Counted from the first letter of the stretch, positions 1 to 8,782 are shown. The stretch: 64,000 bases of DNA from Nocardioides marmoribigeumensis (GCF_031458325.1 NZ_JAVDYG010000001.1:3162001-3226000), one strand, 5' to 3'. Program-made: numbers and translations. Notes: generated from the letters alone by a model not told the origin.

Positions 1-327
1 GGCCGGACCCCAGACGCGCTCCTGGATCGGGCCGTTGTCGACCTGGTAGCCGACGCGGACCTCGGCCAGCGTGTCGACCCCGAGGTCGGCCGCGAGCTGG
101 GTGACGACCTTGCGGGCGGTGTCCCCGTTGTTGATCGTCACGCCCAGCCCCAGCGGCTTCCACCCCTGGTCGCTGGTGATGCTGGAGTAGGAGAAGCTGC
201 AGGTCTTCTGCGGCACCGGGATCGCCTCGGCGGTGCCACCGAGGACGGTGGTCGCCGCGGCGCCGGCGAGGGCGGCGGTGGTCAGGGCGAGGGCGGTACG
301 ACGGGTGGTGCTGCGCGGTGCGCTCAT
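1..327 (-). CDS. Secreted protein of unknown function, 3' part beyond window edge
   Basis: An open frame of 109 codons starts with ATG at 327 and runs off the left edge, so only the N-terminal part is visible. The first residues contain twin arginines (STTRRTALAL), a hydrophobic alanine-rich stretch and an A-E-A site near residue 35, which reads as an export signal, possibly Tat. The mature part begins IPVPQKTCSFSYSS and has no motif I recognise. An AGGAGG ribosome binding site lies just upstream of the start. It follows the two-component genes on the same strand after 111 bp, so it may be cotranscribed with them or be their target; that is inference. Confidence 0.7.
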   Translation of the reverse strand, partial: MSAPRSTTRRTALALTTAALAGAAATTVLGGTAEAIPVPQKTCSFSYSSITSDQGWKPLGLGVTINNGDTARKVVTQLAADLGVDTLAEVRVGYQVDNGPIQERVWGPA

Positions 328-438
328 GGAGGTTCCTCCTGGGACGTGGTGCCCCTGGGTGGGCACGCGGAGGAGGAGCCGGGCCGGGGCGCGCTGATAC
401 GGCGCCGATCGTCGGTCGAGCCGGTCGAGACCCCCGCG

Positions 439-1767
439 TCAGCGCGGCACCGTCAGGCGCACCGTCGACCCGGAGGCGGAGGCCTGCCCGCCGTGGAGGT
501 CGGCGACCGCCCGCACCAGGGCCAGCCCGAGCCCGGAGCCACGGGTCGAGCGGCTCTCGTCGGCGCGGGCGAACCGGTCGAACGCGCGGTCGACGAACTC
601 CGGGGGGAAGCCCGGACCCTCGTCGTGGACCTCGAGCAGCACGTCGGCGGCGTGCCCGGTCACGGTGACCGTCACGTCCCCCTCGCCGTGGGTCAGCGCG
701 TTGGTCACCAGGTTGCCGAGGGCCAGCTCGAGCCGCAGGGGGTCGCACCGCGCACGTGCCGGCCCGTGCACCCGCAGCCCCAGCTCGCGGTCGGCGCGGT
801 GGGCCTGCGGCGCGAGGCGGTCGACGACGCGTCGCGCGACCTCCGCGACGTCGGCGTCCTCGTGGGGGGCGGGGGCCGCGCGGACCTCCTCCAGGTCGAG
901 CAGCAGGTCGGACAGCTCGACCAGCCGGTCGACCTGGATCGCCAACGAGGCAAGGGACTCCTCCACCTCGACCGGGTCGTCGGCGTGGCCGCGGACCCAC
1001 TCCAGGTCGGTCTTCATCACGGTCAGCGGCGAGCGGAGCTCGTGGGCCGCGTCGGCCAGGAACGCCCGCTGCTGCTCGTGCGCCGACGCGATGCGGGCGA
1101 GCAGGTGGTTGAGGGTGTGGCCGAGGCGGGTGACCTCGTCGTCGCGGCGGCGCGGGACCGGCAGCGCGACCTGCTGGTCCGGGTCGGCCGCCTCCGCCGC
1201 GGCGCGGTAGCGCTCGACCGGGCGCAGCGCGCCGTGGGCCGTGCGGTAGGCCGCGTAGGACGCCGCGGCCAGCACCGCGAGCCCCGCGAGCAGCAGCTGG
1301 AGCAGCAGCTCGCGCAGCGCCTCGTCGTGCCCCCGCCGGTCGGCGGCGACGGCGAGCACCCGCGTGCCGACGGGCGTGTCGACCCGGAGGCCGCGCACCC
1401 GCTGGGCGCGGTCGGACGGGGGGAGCAGGGAGCCGATCTCCCGGCGTACCTCCTCACCGACGGCGGCCGCACGCACCTCGGAGCGGCGGAGCAGCCGGTG
1501 GCCGGCGTCGCCCGAGATCAGCCGGCCGTCGACGTCGTAGACCTGGTGGACCAGGCCCGGGGTCCCGGTCGGCGGGGCGTGGCCGAGGCGCACGTCGCCG
1601 GCCACGACGTCGGAGTAGGCCGTGAGGTCGCGGTCGACCTGCCGGTCCAGCGCGAAGGAGACGCGCCACCACACCACCGCCCCGGAGACCAGCAGCACCA
1701 CCGACATCGCCGCCGTCACGGCCAAGACCAGCCGGGTGACGATCGTCCGCTCGGCGAGCCGGCTCAC
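439..1767 (-). CDS. Sensor histidine kinase (HAMP, HisKA, HATPase_c)
   Basis: This membrane histidine kinase of 442 residues should phosphorylate the response regulator encoded just upstream. A transmembrane helix lies near residues 8-30, followed by an extracytoplasmic sensor region and a second helix around 190-210. A HAMP-like linker leads to the H-box DAAHELRSPLTV, with the phospho-accepting His at about residue 240. The N-box (LGNLVTNALTHGEG) and the G boxes DEGPGFP and GSGLGLALV show an intact ATPase domain. The GTG start at 1767 overlaps the regulator stop as GTGA, which fixes the start and implies translational coupling. The signal sensed is not evident. Confidence 0.93.
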   Translation of the reverse strand: MSRLAERTIVTRLVLAVTAAMSVVLLVSGAVVWWRVSFALDRQVDRDLTAYSDVVAGDVRLGHAPPTGTPGLVHQVYDVDGRLISGDAGHRLLRRSEVRAAAVGEEVRREIGSLLPPSDRAQRVRGLRVDTPVGTRVLAVAADRRGHDEALRELLLQLLLAGLAVLAAASYAAYRTAHGALRPVERYRAAAEAADPDQQVALPVPRRRDDEVTRLGHTLNHLLARIASAHEQQRAFLADAAHELRSPLTVMKTDLEWVRGHADDPVEVEESLASLAIQVDRLVELSDLLLDLEEVRAAPAPHEDADVAEVARRVVDRLAPQAHRADRELGLRVHGPARARCDPLRLELALGNLVTNALTHGEGDVTVTVTGHAADVLLEVHDEGPGFPPEFVDRAFDRFARADESRSTRGSGLGLALVRAVADLHGGQASASGSTVRLTVPR

Positions 1768-2459
1768 CGGGTCGTCTCGAGCCGGTAGCCGACGCCGCGC
1801 ACCGTCCGAATCTCGACGCCGCCGCCCTCGACGCGCTGCCGCAGCCGCGAGACGGTCACGTCGAGGGCGTTGCTGCTGATGTCGGTGTCGTCGTCCCAGA
1901 CCTCGTCGAAGAGCCGGTCCCGGCTGACCGCGCGCCCCGGGGACTCCATGAGCGTGCGCAGCATCGCGAACTCGCGCCGCGGGACCTCGGTCTCGGTGCC
2001 GGCGACCCACAGCCGGTGGCCGTCGGGGTCGAGCACGAGCGCACCGACCCGCAGGTGGTCGTCCTCGCGCGGCGCGCGGCGCCGGGTGATCGCCTGGAGG
2101 CGGGCGTGCACCTCCTCGAGCGCGAAGGGCTTGACCAGGTAGTCGTCGGCCCCCTCGCCCAGCCCGGCCACCCGCTCGTCGAGGGTGCCCCGGGCGGTGA
2201 GCAGCAGGACGGGCAGGTCGTTGCCCTCGGCCCGGAGCGTGCGGCACACCTCGAGCCCCGACAGGCCCGGCAGCATCAGGTCGAGCACCATCGCGTCGGC
2301 GTCGCCCCGGCGGGCAGCGGCCAGGCCCGACGGCCCGTCGTGGCAGGCGGTGGTGGTGATCCCGCGCTCGGCGAGGTAGCGGGTCAGCAGCGTGACGATG
2401 CGCTCCTCGTCGTCGACCACCACCACGTGCACGCGGACCAGACTAGGGGCGGATCCCAC
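1764..2459 (-). CDS. OmpR/PhoB-family response regulator
   Basis: A 231-residue two-domain regulator partnered with the kinase that follows it. The receiver has the acidic pair in VVVVDDEERI, the phospho-acceptor Asp in MVLDLMLPG and the conserved Lys in DYLVKPFA. The C-terminal winged helix carries the typical VSRDRLFDEVWDDD and TVRGVGYRL segments. The first in-frame start is GTG at 2459, but GTG at 2432 would give VHVVVVDDEERI, which fits the family better, so the true N-terminus may be nine residues shorter. It is divergent from the DUF4956 operon and could act on the shared 40-bp intergenic region. Confidence 0.93.
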   Translation of the reverse strand: MGSAPSLVRVHVVVVDDEERIVTLLTRYLAERGITTTACHDGPSGLAAARRGDADAMVLDLMLPGLSGLEVCRTLRAEGNDLPVLLLTARGTLDERVAGLGEGADDYLVKPFALEEVHARLQAITRRRAPREDDHLRVGALVLDPDGHRLWVAGTETEVPRREFAMLRTLMESPGRAVSRDRLFDEVWDDDTDISSNALDVTVSRLRQRVEGGGVEIRTVRGVGYRLETTR

Positions 2460-2487
2460 GTGTCATGTTGACGACAGGTCGGCGCCC

Positions 2488-2493
2488 TACGGT
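2488..2493 (+). promoter_or_regulatory. Candidate -10 box of a leaderless promoter for the DUF4956 operon
   Basis: TACGGT (TANNNT) ends 7 nt before the ATG at 2501, and there is no ribosome binding site between them, the usual arrangement for leaderless actinobacterial transcripts. A TTGACG at 2468-2473 could be the -35 box, but the 14-nt spacer is shorter than normal. The -35 region lies inside an imperfect TGTC...GACA palindrome (2461-2476) that could bind the divergent response regulator. Confidence 0.4.
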
Positions 2494-2500
2494 TCCCGAC

Positions 2501-3130
2501 ATGTCCCTGATCGCCGCAATTCCCCACGGCTCGTCGGCCGAGGCCGTCGGCCGGCTGGGCCTGGACGTCCTCGCGATGGTCGCCCTCGTCCAGGTGCTCT
2601 ACCGGCGCCGCCCCTCCGCCCCCGAGATGGCGCTCGTGCTCGCTGTGCTCAACGTCGGGCTCTTCGCCGCCGTGCAGGCGATCGCCTCGGGCGACTTCTC
2701 GACCGGCGTCGGGTTCGGCCTCTTCGGCCTGCTCAGCCTGGTCCGGCTGCGCAGCGCGGCGTTCTCCCTGCGCGAGATGGCCTACACCTTCGCCGCGCTC
2801 GTCCTCGGCCTGGTCAACGGGCTGGCCGGCGTGCCGCCGCTGGTCGTGCTGCTGCTCGACCTCCTGCTCCTCGGCGCCATCCTCGTGACCGACGCCGGGA
2901 CCGGCGCCCGCACCTCGCGGACCATGCGGGTCACGCTCGACCAGGTCTTCCCCGACCTCACCGCGGCCTCCGCGGCGGTCGAGAGCCGCCTCGGCGTGCG
3001 GCCGATCGGGATCGCGGTGACCGACGTCGACTACGTGCGCGAGACCACGCGGGTCTGGGTGCGCTACGAGGTCGACCCGTCGATGGGCTCCGTGCCCGAG
3101 CTGGTCGGGGTGGAGGCCGGAGATGAGTGA
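2501..3130 (+). CDS. DUF4956 membrane protein
   Basis: A 209-residue integral membrane protein of the DUF4956 family. Three or four hydrophobic helices fill the first 130 residues, from the segment starting LGLDVLAMVALVQVLY. A soluble C-terminal ferredoxin-like part follows (MRVTLDQVFPDL, IGIAVTDVDYVRETTRVWVRYEV). DUF4956 genes are commonly found beside VTC-domain genes, as here, and the two overlap by 8 bp. The family's biochemical role is not established; membrane anchoring or regulation of the partner is inference. I chose ATG 2501 over the upstream ATG 2465 because a leaderless-type -10 box precedes it. Confidence 0.85.
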   Translation: MSLIAAIPHGSSAEAVGRLGLDVLAMVALVQVLYRRRPSAPEMALVLAVLNVGLFAAVQAIASGDFSTGVGFGLFGLLSLVRLRSAAFSLREMAYTFAALVLGLVNGLAGVPPLVVLLLDLLLLGAILVTDAGTGARTSRTMRVTLDQVFPDLTAASAAVESRLGVRPIGIAVTDVDYVRETTRVWVRYEVDPSMGSVPELVGVEAGDE

Positions 3131-3911
3131 CCTCGACCTGACCGCGCCCGCGCCGCTGTCGCTGGAGGCCGTCACCGGCACCGCGTCCGCGCTGACCCGC
3201 GTCGACCGGAAGTACGTCGTCCCGGTCGCCGTGGCGCAGCACCTCGTCGAGGAGCTGGCGGGCAGCGCCGGGGTGCTCGAGATCGCCGGACGGCGCACGA
3301 CGTCGTACCTCACCACCTACCTGGACACCGCGCGCCTGACCTCCTGCCGCGAGCACCTGCAGCGCCGCCGCCGGCGGTGGAAGGTCCGCGAGCGCGTGTA
3401 CGTCGAGGACGGGCTGCGGCGTCTCGAGGTCAAGCTGCGCGTGGGGGACGGCCGCACGGTCAAGCACCTCTCGCCGCTGGCCCCCGTGCGCGAGGGCTCC
3501 GGCCCGCTGCTGGAGGAGGACCTGCCGACGCTCGAGGGCTCGCTCGGCGCGGCCGGCCACGTCGTCGCCGCCCGGACGCTGCGCCCGACGGTGACGGTCT
3601 CCTACGAGCGCGCCACCCTCGCCGACCTCGACTCCGGCACGCGCGTCACCCTCGACACCGGTGTCGTCAGCCGGCTCGGTGACGGTCAGGTCTGGCTCGA
3701 CCCGTCGATGGTGATCGTCGAGACCAAGGGCCACACACGGCCGGGGACCGCCGACCGCCTGCTCGTGGGCGCCGGACACCGTCCGCTCGCGCTGAGCAAG
3801 TACGTCTCGGCCGCCGCGCTGCTGCGCGATGACCTGGCCGACAACGACCTGCGACGGCTGCGTGGCACCGTCCTGCACGTCGGTCGCGACCGGGACCGGG
3901 TGGCGTCGTGA
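3123..3911 (+). CDS. VTC-domain (polyphosphate polymerase-like) protein
   Basis: A 262-residue stand-alone VTC domain, the tunnel fold that makes polyphosphate from ATP in the yeast vacuolar transporter chaperone complex. The basic and acidic tunnel residues are in place: RVDRKYVV near residue 28, KVRERVY near 90, EVKLRV near 103, the RVTLDTGV strand, VIVETKG near 203 and the final ALSKY. This pattern is typical of bacterial homologues whose activity is mostly untested; other CYTH-like triphosphate chemistry is possible. The ATG at 3123 overlaps the DUF4956 stop, and the next gene overlaps this stop by GTGA, so all three are translationally coupled. Confidence 0.88.
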   Translation: MSDLDLTAPAPLSLEAVTGTASALTRVDRKYVVPVAVAQHLVEELAGSAGVLEIAGRRTTSYLTTYLDTARLTSCREHLQRRRRRWKVRERVYVEDGLRRLEVKLRVGDGRTVKHLSPLAPVREGSGPLLEEDLPTLEGSLGAAGHVVAARTLRPTVTVSYERATLADLDSGTRVTLDTGVVSRLGDGQVWLDPSMVIVETKGHTRPGTADRLLVGAGHRPLALSKYVSAAALLRDDLADNDLRRLRGTVLHVGRDRDRVAS

Positions 3912-4753
3912 GGCGCCGCGGGACCGGGGCCCTGGTCGCCCTCGCCACCGTCGCCGCGCTGGCGGGCACGGCCGGACCGGCTGCCTACGCCCAGTGGGGC
4001 GACACCTCCGCCAAGGACCGGGTCGAGGCCGACCCGCCGCCGGCGCTCTTCGCCGACGGCGACCTCGCCCCCGCCCAGCAGGCGCTGGCCGGGACCGCGA
4101 CCCGGGCCCACGCCGCGATGCGGCAGTGGTGGGCGCAGCACGGCACGAAGGCCGACGACGCCGCGTTCATGACGTGGGCCGCCGCCCAGGTCCCCGCCCC
4201 GCCGGCCGCCGCTGCGCGCACGCGCGAGCTCACCCGGGTCCAGCAGCTGTCCTCCCACCGGAGCACGGCGGGGGAGACCGCCGCGACCTGGCTCGAGGTG
4301 CACGGCAAGAAGGACGTCTGGAAGCTCGCCGCCCACGACGCCGCCGAGGTGCTGCCGTCCGACCGCGGACAGGCGCTGAAGGACGCGGTCGACCTCGGGC
4401 TCACGATGACCAAGACGCTGGCCGACGGGCTCGCGGCCGAGGACCGGCAGCCGGCGCCCTACGTCGTGCACCCGGAGCTGCGCCCCGACCACCACGTGTC
4501 ACCGGGCCAGACCTGCCCCTGCTCCTACCCCTCGCGCCACGCGGCCCGAGGCGCGGCCTCGCGCACGGTCCTGTCGCTGGTCGAGCCGCACCGGGCGGCG
4601 GACTACCGCTGGACCGAGGACGAGGTCGACTACTCCCGGCTCTACATGGCCGGGCACGTGCCGAGCGACCTGACCGGCGGTGCCTTCCTCGGCGACCTGG
4701 TCGGGGAGTACGTCGCCCGCACGCGGCTGGGGATCAGCGCCGCCACGGGGTGA
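3908..4753 (+). CDS. Exported PAP2-superfamily phosphatase-like protein
   Basis: A 281-residue protein with an N-terminal signal peptide (cleavage near AAYAQWG). Its C-terminal half has PAP2/class A acid phosphatase motifs: YPSRHAARG near residue 200 matches motif 2 (PSGH-like), and SRLYMAGHVPSD near 240 exactly matches the motif 3 pattern SRxxxxxHxxxD. Motif 1 is only partly present: an ELRP is seen, but the usual upstream lysine is not obvious. It would act outside the cytoplasm on phosphate esters. It starts with GTG overlapping the VTC stop, which places it in the polyphosphate-type operon. Its 3' end overlaps the convergent neighbour by 20 bp. Confidence 0.75.
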   Translation: MRRRGTGALVALATVAALAGTAGPAAYAQWGDTSAKDRVEADPPPALFADGDLAPAQQALAGTATRAHAAMRQWWAQHGTKADDAAFMTWAAAQVPAPPAAAARTRELTRVQQLSSHRSTAGETAATWLEVHGKKDVWKLAAHDAAEVLPSDRGQALKDAVDLGLTMTKTLADGLAAEDRQPAPYVVHPELRPDHHVSPGQTCPCSYPSRHAARGAASRTVLSLVEPHRAADYRWTEDEVDYSRLYMAGHVPSDLTGGAFLGDLVGEYVARTRLGISAATG

Positions 4754-6338
4754 GCCTCGCGTGGGCGAGCGCCGCACGCGCGGCGTTCATGCCGCACGCG
4801 CCATGGACCCCGCCACCGGGGTGCGCGGAGGCGGAGGCGAGGTAGAGGCCGGCGATCCCGGTCTCTGCCCGCCCCGCCCCGGGGACGGGTCGGAACACCA
4901 GCTGCTGGTGCAGCTGCGAGGTGCCGCCGTTGAGGGCGCCGCCGACCAGGTTGGCGTCGCGGGCCTCGAGCTCGCGCGGCCCGAGCACGCGACGGGCGAC
5001 CACGCGCGAGCCGAACCCGGGGGCGAGCCGCTCGATGCGGGCCTGCATGCGATCGCCGAAGCGCTCGCAGTCGTCGTGGTCCCACACACCACGGACCCCG
5101 CCGTCGCCGGCGTCCGGCGACTCGCCGTGGGGGACGTGGGCGTAGGCCCACGCGGACTCGGTGCCCGCCGGTGACCGGGTGGGGTCGCTGGTGGTCATCT
5201 GGCCCATCAGCATGAACGGGTCGGCCGGGATGATGCCGGCCGCGACCTGCCCGAGCGCCTCGCCCATCTGGGACACCGAGTCGGCGACGTGGACGGTGCC
5301 GGGGGCGTGCGGGGGCGGGACGGTCCAGGGGACCGGCCCGTCGAGGGCCCAGTCCACCTTGACCGTGCCGGGGTCGAGCTCGAAGCTGCGCATCTCGCGC
5401 GCCACCCGCCGGGGCACGTCGCCCGGGGCGACGAGCCCGCCGTACAGGTGCGAGGCGAGGACGTCGGCGCAGACCGCCCTGCGCGCGCCGATGCGCTCGC
5501 CGTCGGCGGTGCGCACCCCGACCGCGCGGCCCCGCTCGACGTCGACGTGGTCCACCCGCGTGCGGCAGCGGATCTCGCCGCCCAGCGACTCGAAGCGGCG
5601 CGCCAGCGCGGCCGCGAGCTCTCCCGCGCCGCCGACCGGGACGGGGTAGCCGACCTGCTGGCCGACGAAGGTGAGGAGCATCCCCAGCAGCCCCGAGCCC
5701 GGTGAGGTGAGCGGGATGTCGGCGTGGCCGGCGTTGCCGGCCAGCAGCAGGCCGGGGGCCTCGCCGCTGAAGCGCTTGCCGAGGCTCTGGGCCGGGGTGA
5801 GCAGCTCCTTGACCAGGCCGAGTCCGCCGCCGCGGGCCACCTTGACGAGCGCGGCCGAGCCGTGGCGCACGGGCGGGAACGGTGTGAGCAGGGCCCCGAC
5901 GACCTGCTCGCCGATCACGTCCCAGGTGTGGCTGAGCTCGAGCCAGGCCTCGCCGTCCCCGGGGGACTGCGCCTCCATCAGCTCGGCCGTCCGGTGCCGG
6001 TCGCGCAGCAGCATCGCCCACTCCGCGTCCGGCCGGGCGTGGCCGAGCACGGCCGGCGCGTGCGACCACTCCAGCCCGTGCCGCTCGAGGTGGAGCGACT
6101 GCAGGGCCGGGGAGGCCACCCCCAAGGGGTAGAACGCGGAGAACGTGTCCTGGACGTAGTCGGGGTGCAGCTCGCGGTCGCTGTGCACCGCACCGCCGAC
6201 CTCCGGCTGGGCCTCGAGGAGGAGCACCGACCACCCGGCGTCGGCGAGGTGGTTGGCCGCGACGAGGCCGTTGGGGCCCGCGCCGACGACGACCGCGTCG
6301 TACGACCGCGACGACGGTGCCTCGGAGCCCTGGGTCAC
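4734..6338 (-). CDS. FAD-dependent oxidoreductase, PYROXD2/phytoene desaturase-like
   Basis: A 534-residue flavoprotein with an N-terminal dinucleotide-binding motif (DAVVVGAGPNGLVAANHLADAG) followed by LLLEAQPEVGGAVHS, typical of the COG1233 phytoene dehydrogenase-related group and of PYROXD2-like proteins. A C-terminal flavin-contact region is visible at ETGIAGLYLASASAHPGGGVHG. The substrate cannot be deduced; no carotenoid genes are nearby, so carotenoid desaturation is unlikely. It is the downstream gene of a pair, overlapping the SRPBCC gene by ATGA. Its stop lies inside the convergent PAP2-like gene. Confidence 0.88.
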   Translation of the reverse strand: MTQGSEAPSSRSYDAVVVGAGPNGLVAANHLADAGWSVLLLEAQPEVGGAVHSDRELHPDYVQDTFSAFYPLGVASPALQSLHLERHGLEWSHAPAVLGHARPDAEWAMLLRDRHRTAELMEAQSPGDGEAWLELSHTWDVIGEQVVGALLTPFPPVRHGSAALVKVARGGGLGLVKELLTPAQSLGKRFSGEAPGLLLAGNAGHADIPLTSPGSGLLGMLLTFVGQQVGYPVPVGGAGELAAALARRFESLGGEIRCRTRVDHVDVERGRAVGVRTADGERIGARRAVCADVLASHLYGGLVAPGDVPRRVAREMRSFELDPGTVKVDWALDGPVPWTVPPPHAPGTVHVADSVSQMGEALGQVAAGIIPADPFMLMGQMTTSDPTRSPAGTESAWAYAHVPHGESPDAGDGGVRGVWDHDDCERFGDRMQARIERLAPGFGSRVVARRVLGPRELEARDANLVGGALNGGTSQLHQQLVFRPVPGAGRAETGIAGLYLASASAHPGGGVHGACGMNAARAALAHARLTPWRR

Positions 6339-6802
6339 GGGTGCTCGTGCGAGGAGGTGAGCGTGCGGGCGGCCCGGCCCTCGACGACGTGCGCGAGACG
6401 GTTGAGGGTCTCCGCGTTGCGGAGCTTCATCAGCGGTGCCTCCAGCGGCTCGGGCAGCAGGCTCCCGGGGCCGGAGACGGACTTCTCGTGGATCGCGACG
6501 CGGGTGCGCTCGCCGTGGGCCTCGAGCTCGATCCGGACCTCGGCCTCACCGCCGGGCCAGGCCTTGGCCCGCAGCCGGAGCTCCTTGCCGGGGCGGCACT
6601 CGAGCACCCGGGTCTCGTCGTCGACGACGAGCGGCCAGGCGCCGACGGAGTGGTGCAGGGCGGAGCCCGCAGCGGGCCAGGTGTCGTCGACGTCCCGCAT
6701 TCTTGTCGCTCCGACAACCCACAACGGGTAGAGCCAGCCGTCGGAGAGGACGTCCCAGACCTGGTCGGGGGTCGCCGCGATGTCGCGTGTGTTGGTGGCC
6801 AT
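6335..6802 (-). CDS. SRPBCC family protein
   Basis: A 155-residue START/SRPBCC-fold protein. The N-terminus ATPDQVWDVLSDGWLYPLWVVGATRMRDVD matches the polyketide-cyclase-like family, and the alternating strands and C-terminal helix (MKLRNAETLNRLAHVVE) complete the fold. Members bind hydrophobic ligands, with no fixed function. ATG 6802 is used because the fold begins right after it. The stop overlaps the next gene start by 4 bp, which makes an operon with the FAD oxidoreductase and suggests a shared small-molecule substrate. Confidence 0.85.
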   Translation of the reverse strand: MATNTRDIAATPDQVWDVLSDGWLYPLWVVGATRMRDVDDTWPAAGSALHHSVGAWPLVVDDETRVLECRPGKELRLRAKAWPGGEAEVRIELEAHGERTRVAIHEKSVSGPGSLLPEPLEAPLMKLRNAETLNRLAHVVEGRAARTLTSSHEHP

Positions 6803-6841
6803 GGGTGAGAGGTACCCCCCGGCAGGCGGCCCCATGCGGCG

Positions 6842-7471
6842 TCAGGGGGCGGGGTAGGGGTTGCCGGCCAGGAGTCGCGCCAGGTGGACGGTGTTGAGGG
6901 CCGCGGTCTGCAGCGTCGAGGCGACCGCCTCGGGGGTCTCGTCGAGGTCGTTGTAGTCCGTCCCGTGCATCGCCTCGCCGACCCAGTAGACGCCGGTGTT
7001 GGCCGCGACGGAGAAGCCCGTGTCGTTGAGCGCCTGCAGGGCCTCCGCGACGACGTGGTGGGCGCCGTCCTCGTTGCCCACCGCCACGACGGCGGCGACC
7101 TTGCCGAACGTGAGCAGGCGGCCCTCGTCGTCGGTCTCGGAGATCTCGGCGTCGAGCCGTTCCATCACCAGCTTGGCGACGGAGGACGGCTGGCCCAGCC
7201 AGATCGGGGTCGCGAGGACCAGGACGTCGGCGTCGAGCATCTTCTGCCGGATCGCCGGCCACTCGTCGCCGTCGCCCTCGTCGGTCGAGACGCCGAAGCG
7301 GACGTCGTGGTCGACCACCCGCACGACCTCGCCGGTGGCGCCGCGGCCGCGCATCTCGTCGAGCAGCTGGGTGCCGAGCTTCTCCGCGCTCGACGGCGCC
7401 GGGGACTTCTTCAGCGTGCAGACGAGGACGAGGACGCGGGGACTGAGGTCGGTGTGCGCGGTGTCGGGCAT
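6842..7471 (-). CDS. Flavodoxin-fold NADPH-dependent FMN reductase-like protein
   Basis: A 209-residue flavodoxin-fold protein. The phosphate-binding loop region LVCTLKKSPAPSSAEKLGTQLLDEM, the strand DADVLVLATPIWLGQPSSVAKLVMERLD and the segment KVAAVVAVGNEDGAHHVV are the usual FMN contacts of the NADPH-dependent FMN reductase family. It probably binds FMN and works as a quinone or flavin reductase in the cytoplasm. It lies 39 bp upstream of the SRPBCC gene on the same strand and is likely in the same transcript. Confidence 0.85.
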   Translation of the reverse strand: MPDTAHTDLSPRVLVLVCTLKKSPAPSSAEKLGTQLLDEMRGRGATGEVVRVVDHDVRFGVSTDEGDGDEWPAIRQKMLDADVLVLATPIWLGQPSSVAKLVMERLDAEISETDDEGRLLTFGKVAAVVAVGNEDGAHHVVAEALQALNDTGFSVAANTGVYWVGEAMHGTDYNDLDETPEAVASTLQTAALNTVHLARLLAGNPYPAP

Positions 7472-7517
7472 GGGACCACGTGCCCCGTCACCGGCGCGGC
7501 GAACCCCCGCCCGGGGA

Positions 7518-8717
7518 TCAGGAGTCCTGGCGGTCGTGGATCGGCTCGGCCGGGAGCTTCTTGACCCGCTTGGGCCGCTTGCGGCGGCTGGGGATCATCG
7601 AGCGCATCTCCTCGAGCTTGCCGAAGCACAGCAGCCGGTCGCCCGCCTCGAGCACGCGGCGCCCGTTGGGGTTGGGGAAGACCGAGGTGCCGCGCTGGAG
7701 CGTGAGCACGCTGATGTCGCGCTCGCGCAGGCCCGAGTCCTTGAGGGTGTGGCCGACCATGTCGGAGGCCTCCTGGACGAGGATCTCCGCCACGCCGTAG
7801 CCGGTGGAGACCGTGAGCCGCTGGCGCACGTCGATCTCGGGGAAGGCCACCTGGTTGTCGATGTGGTCGATGATCGCGCCGGCGACGTCGAGCTCGGTGG
7901 CGCGCTCGATGCCCTCCAGGCCCGGGGAGGAGTTGACCTCCATCACCAGGGGGCCGTCGTCGCCCTCGAGCATGTCGACGCCTGCGACGCGCAGGCCCAT
8001 GATCTGGGCCGACCGCACCGCGGTGCGCTCGAACTCGGGGTCGAGGTGCACCCGCTCGACCGAGCCGCCACGGTGCACGTTGGAGCGGAACTCGTCGCCC
8101 TTGGCGACCCGGCGCATCGCGGCCACCACGCGGTCACCCACGACCAGCGCACGGATGTCGCGGCCCTTGCTCTCGGTGACGAAGCGCTGGATCAGGACGT
8201 TCTGCCGTGTGCTCTGCAGCGTCTCGATGATCGCCTCGGCGACCTTGAGGTCGGGCGCCAGGATCACGCCGATCCCCTGGGTGCCCTCGAGCAGCTTGAT
8301 CACGACCGGGGCGCCCCCGACCCGCTCGATCGCGGGGATCACGTCGGCCCGGTCACGCACGAACGTCGTCGCCGGCATCGGGATCTCGTGGCGCATGAGG
8401 ATCTGGGAGGCGCGCAGCTTGTCGCGCGAGTTGGCGATGCCCCACGAGGTGTTGGGGGTGTAGACGTCCATCTGCTCGAACTGCCGGACGACGGCGGTGC
8501 CGAAGTAGGTGATCGAGTTGCCGATGCGGGGCAGGATCGCGTCGTACGTCGACAGGTGCTTGCCGCGGAACTGCAGGTCCGGCTCGTCGCCGGACAGGTC
8601 GATCCCGAAGCGGAGGGTGTCGAGCACCTTGACCTGGTGCCCCCGGTCGAGGGCGGCGGTCCGCAGGCGCTGCGTACTGTACGAGCGGTACGCACGGGAC
8701 AGGATCGCGATCTTCAT
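7518..8717 (-). CDS. rimK: RimK-type ATP-grasp ligase with C-terminal TrkA-C (RCK_C) domain
   Basis: A 399-residue ATP-grasp amino-acid ligase. RimK enzymes add glutamate or similar residues to a protein or small-molecule carboxylate. Residues 1-290 carry the N-terminal RimK fold (MKIAILSRAYRSYSTQRL) and the ATP-grasp core: VVIKLLEGTQGIGV, IQRFV, GRDIRALVVGDRVVAAMRR and the Mg site MEVNSSPGLEGIE. After about residue 300 an extra domain (GYGVAEILVQEASDMVGHTLKDSGLRERDI to GDRLLCFG) resembles RCK_C/TrkA-C ligand-binding domains, and the tail is strongly basic. ATG 8717 follows a GAAGGA ribosome binding site. It is divergent from the retropepsin-like gene. Confidence 0.9.
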   Translation of the reverse strand: MKIAILSRAYRSYSTQRLRTAALDRGHQVKVLDTLRFGIDLSGDEPDLQFRGKHLSTYDAILPRIGNSITYFGTAVVRQFEQMDVYTPNTSWGIANSRDKLRASQILMRHEIPMPATTFVRDRADVIPAIERVGGAPVVIKLLEGTQGIGVILAPDLKVAEAIIETLQSTRQNVLIQRFVTESKGRDIRALVVGDRVVAAMRRVAKGDEFRSNVHRGGSVERVHLDPEFERTAVRSAQIMGLRVAGVDMLEGDDGPLVMEVNSSPGLEGIERATELDVAGAIIDHIDNQVAFPEIDVRQRLTVSTGYGVAEILVQEASDMVGHTLKDSGLRERDISVLTLQRGTSVFPNPNGRRVLEAGDRLLCFGKLEEMRSMIPSRRKRPKRVKKLPAEPIHDRQDS

Positions 8718-8782
8718 GTGTTCCTTCGGCACGTGGGCGGCATCGGTGACAACGGGACTCGCACGGACGGAGAGGCGGTCGC

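Noticed and set aside
346-1788. Open frame antisense to the histidine kinase
   Set aside because: No recognisable domain and composition of a GC shadow; the kinase motifs are on the other strand.
4734-6338. Carotenoid phytoene desaturase
   Set aside because: Sequence fits the PYROXD2-like branch and no other carotenoid genes are present.
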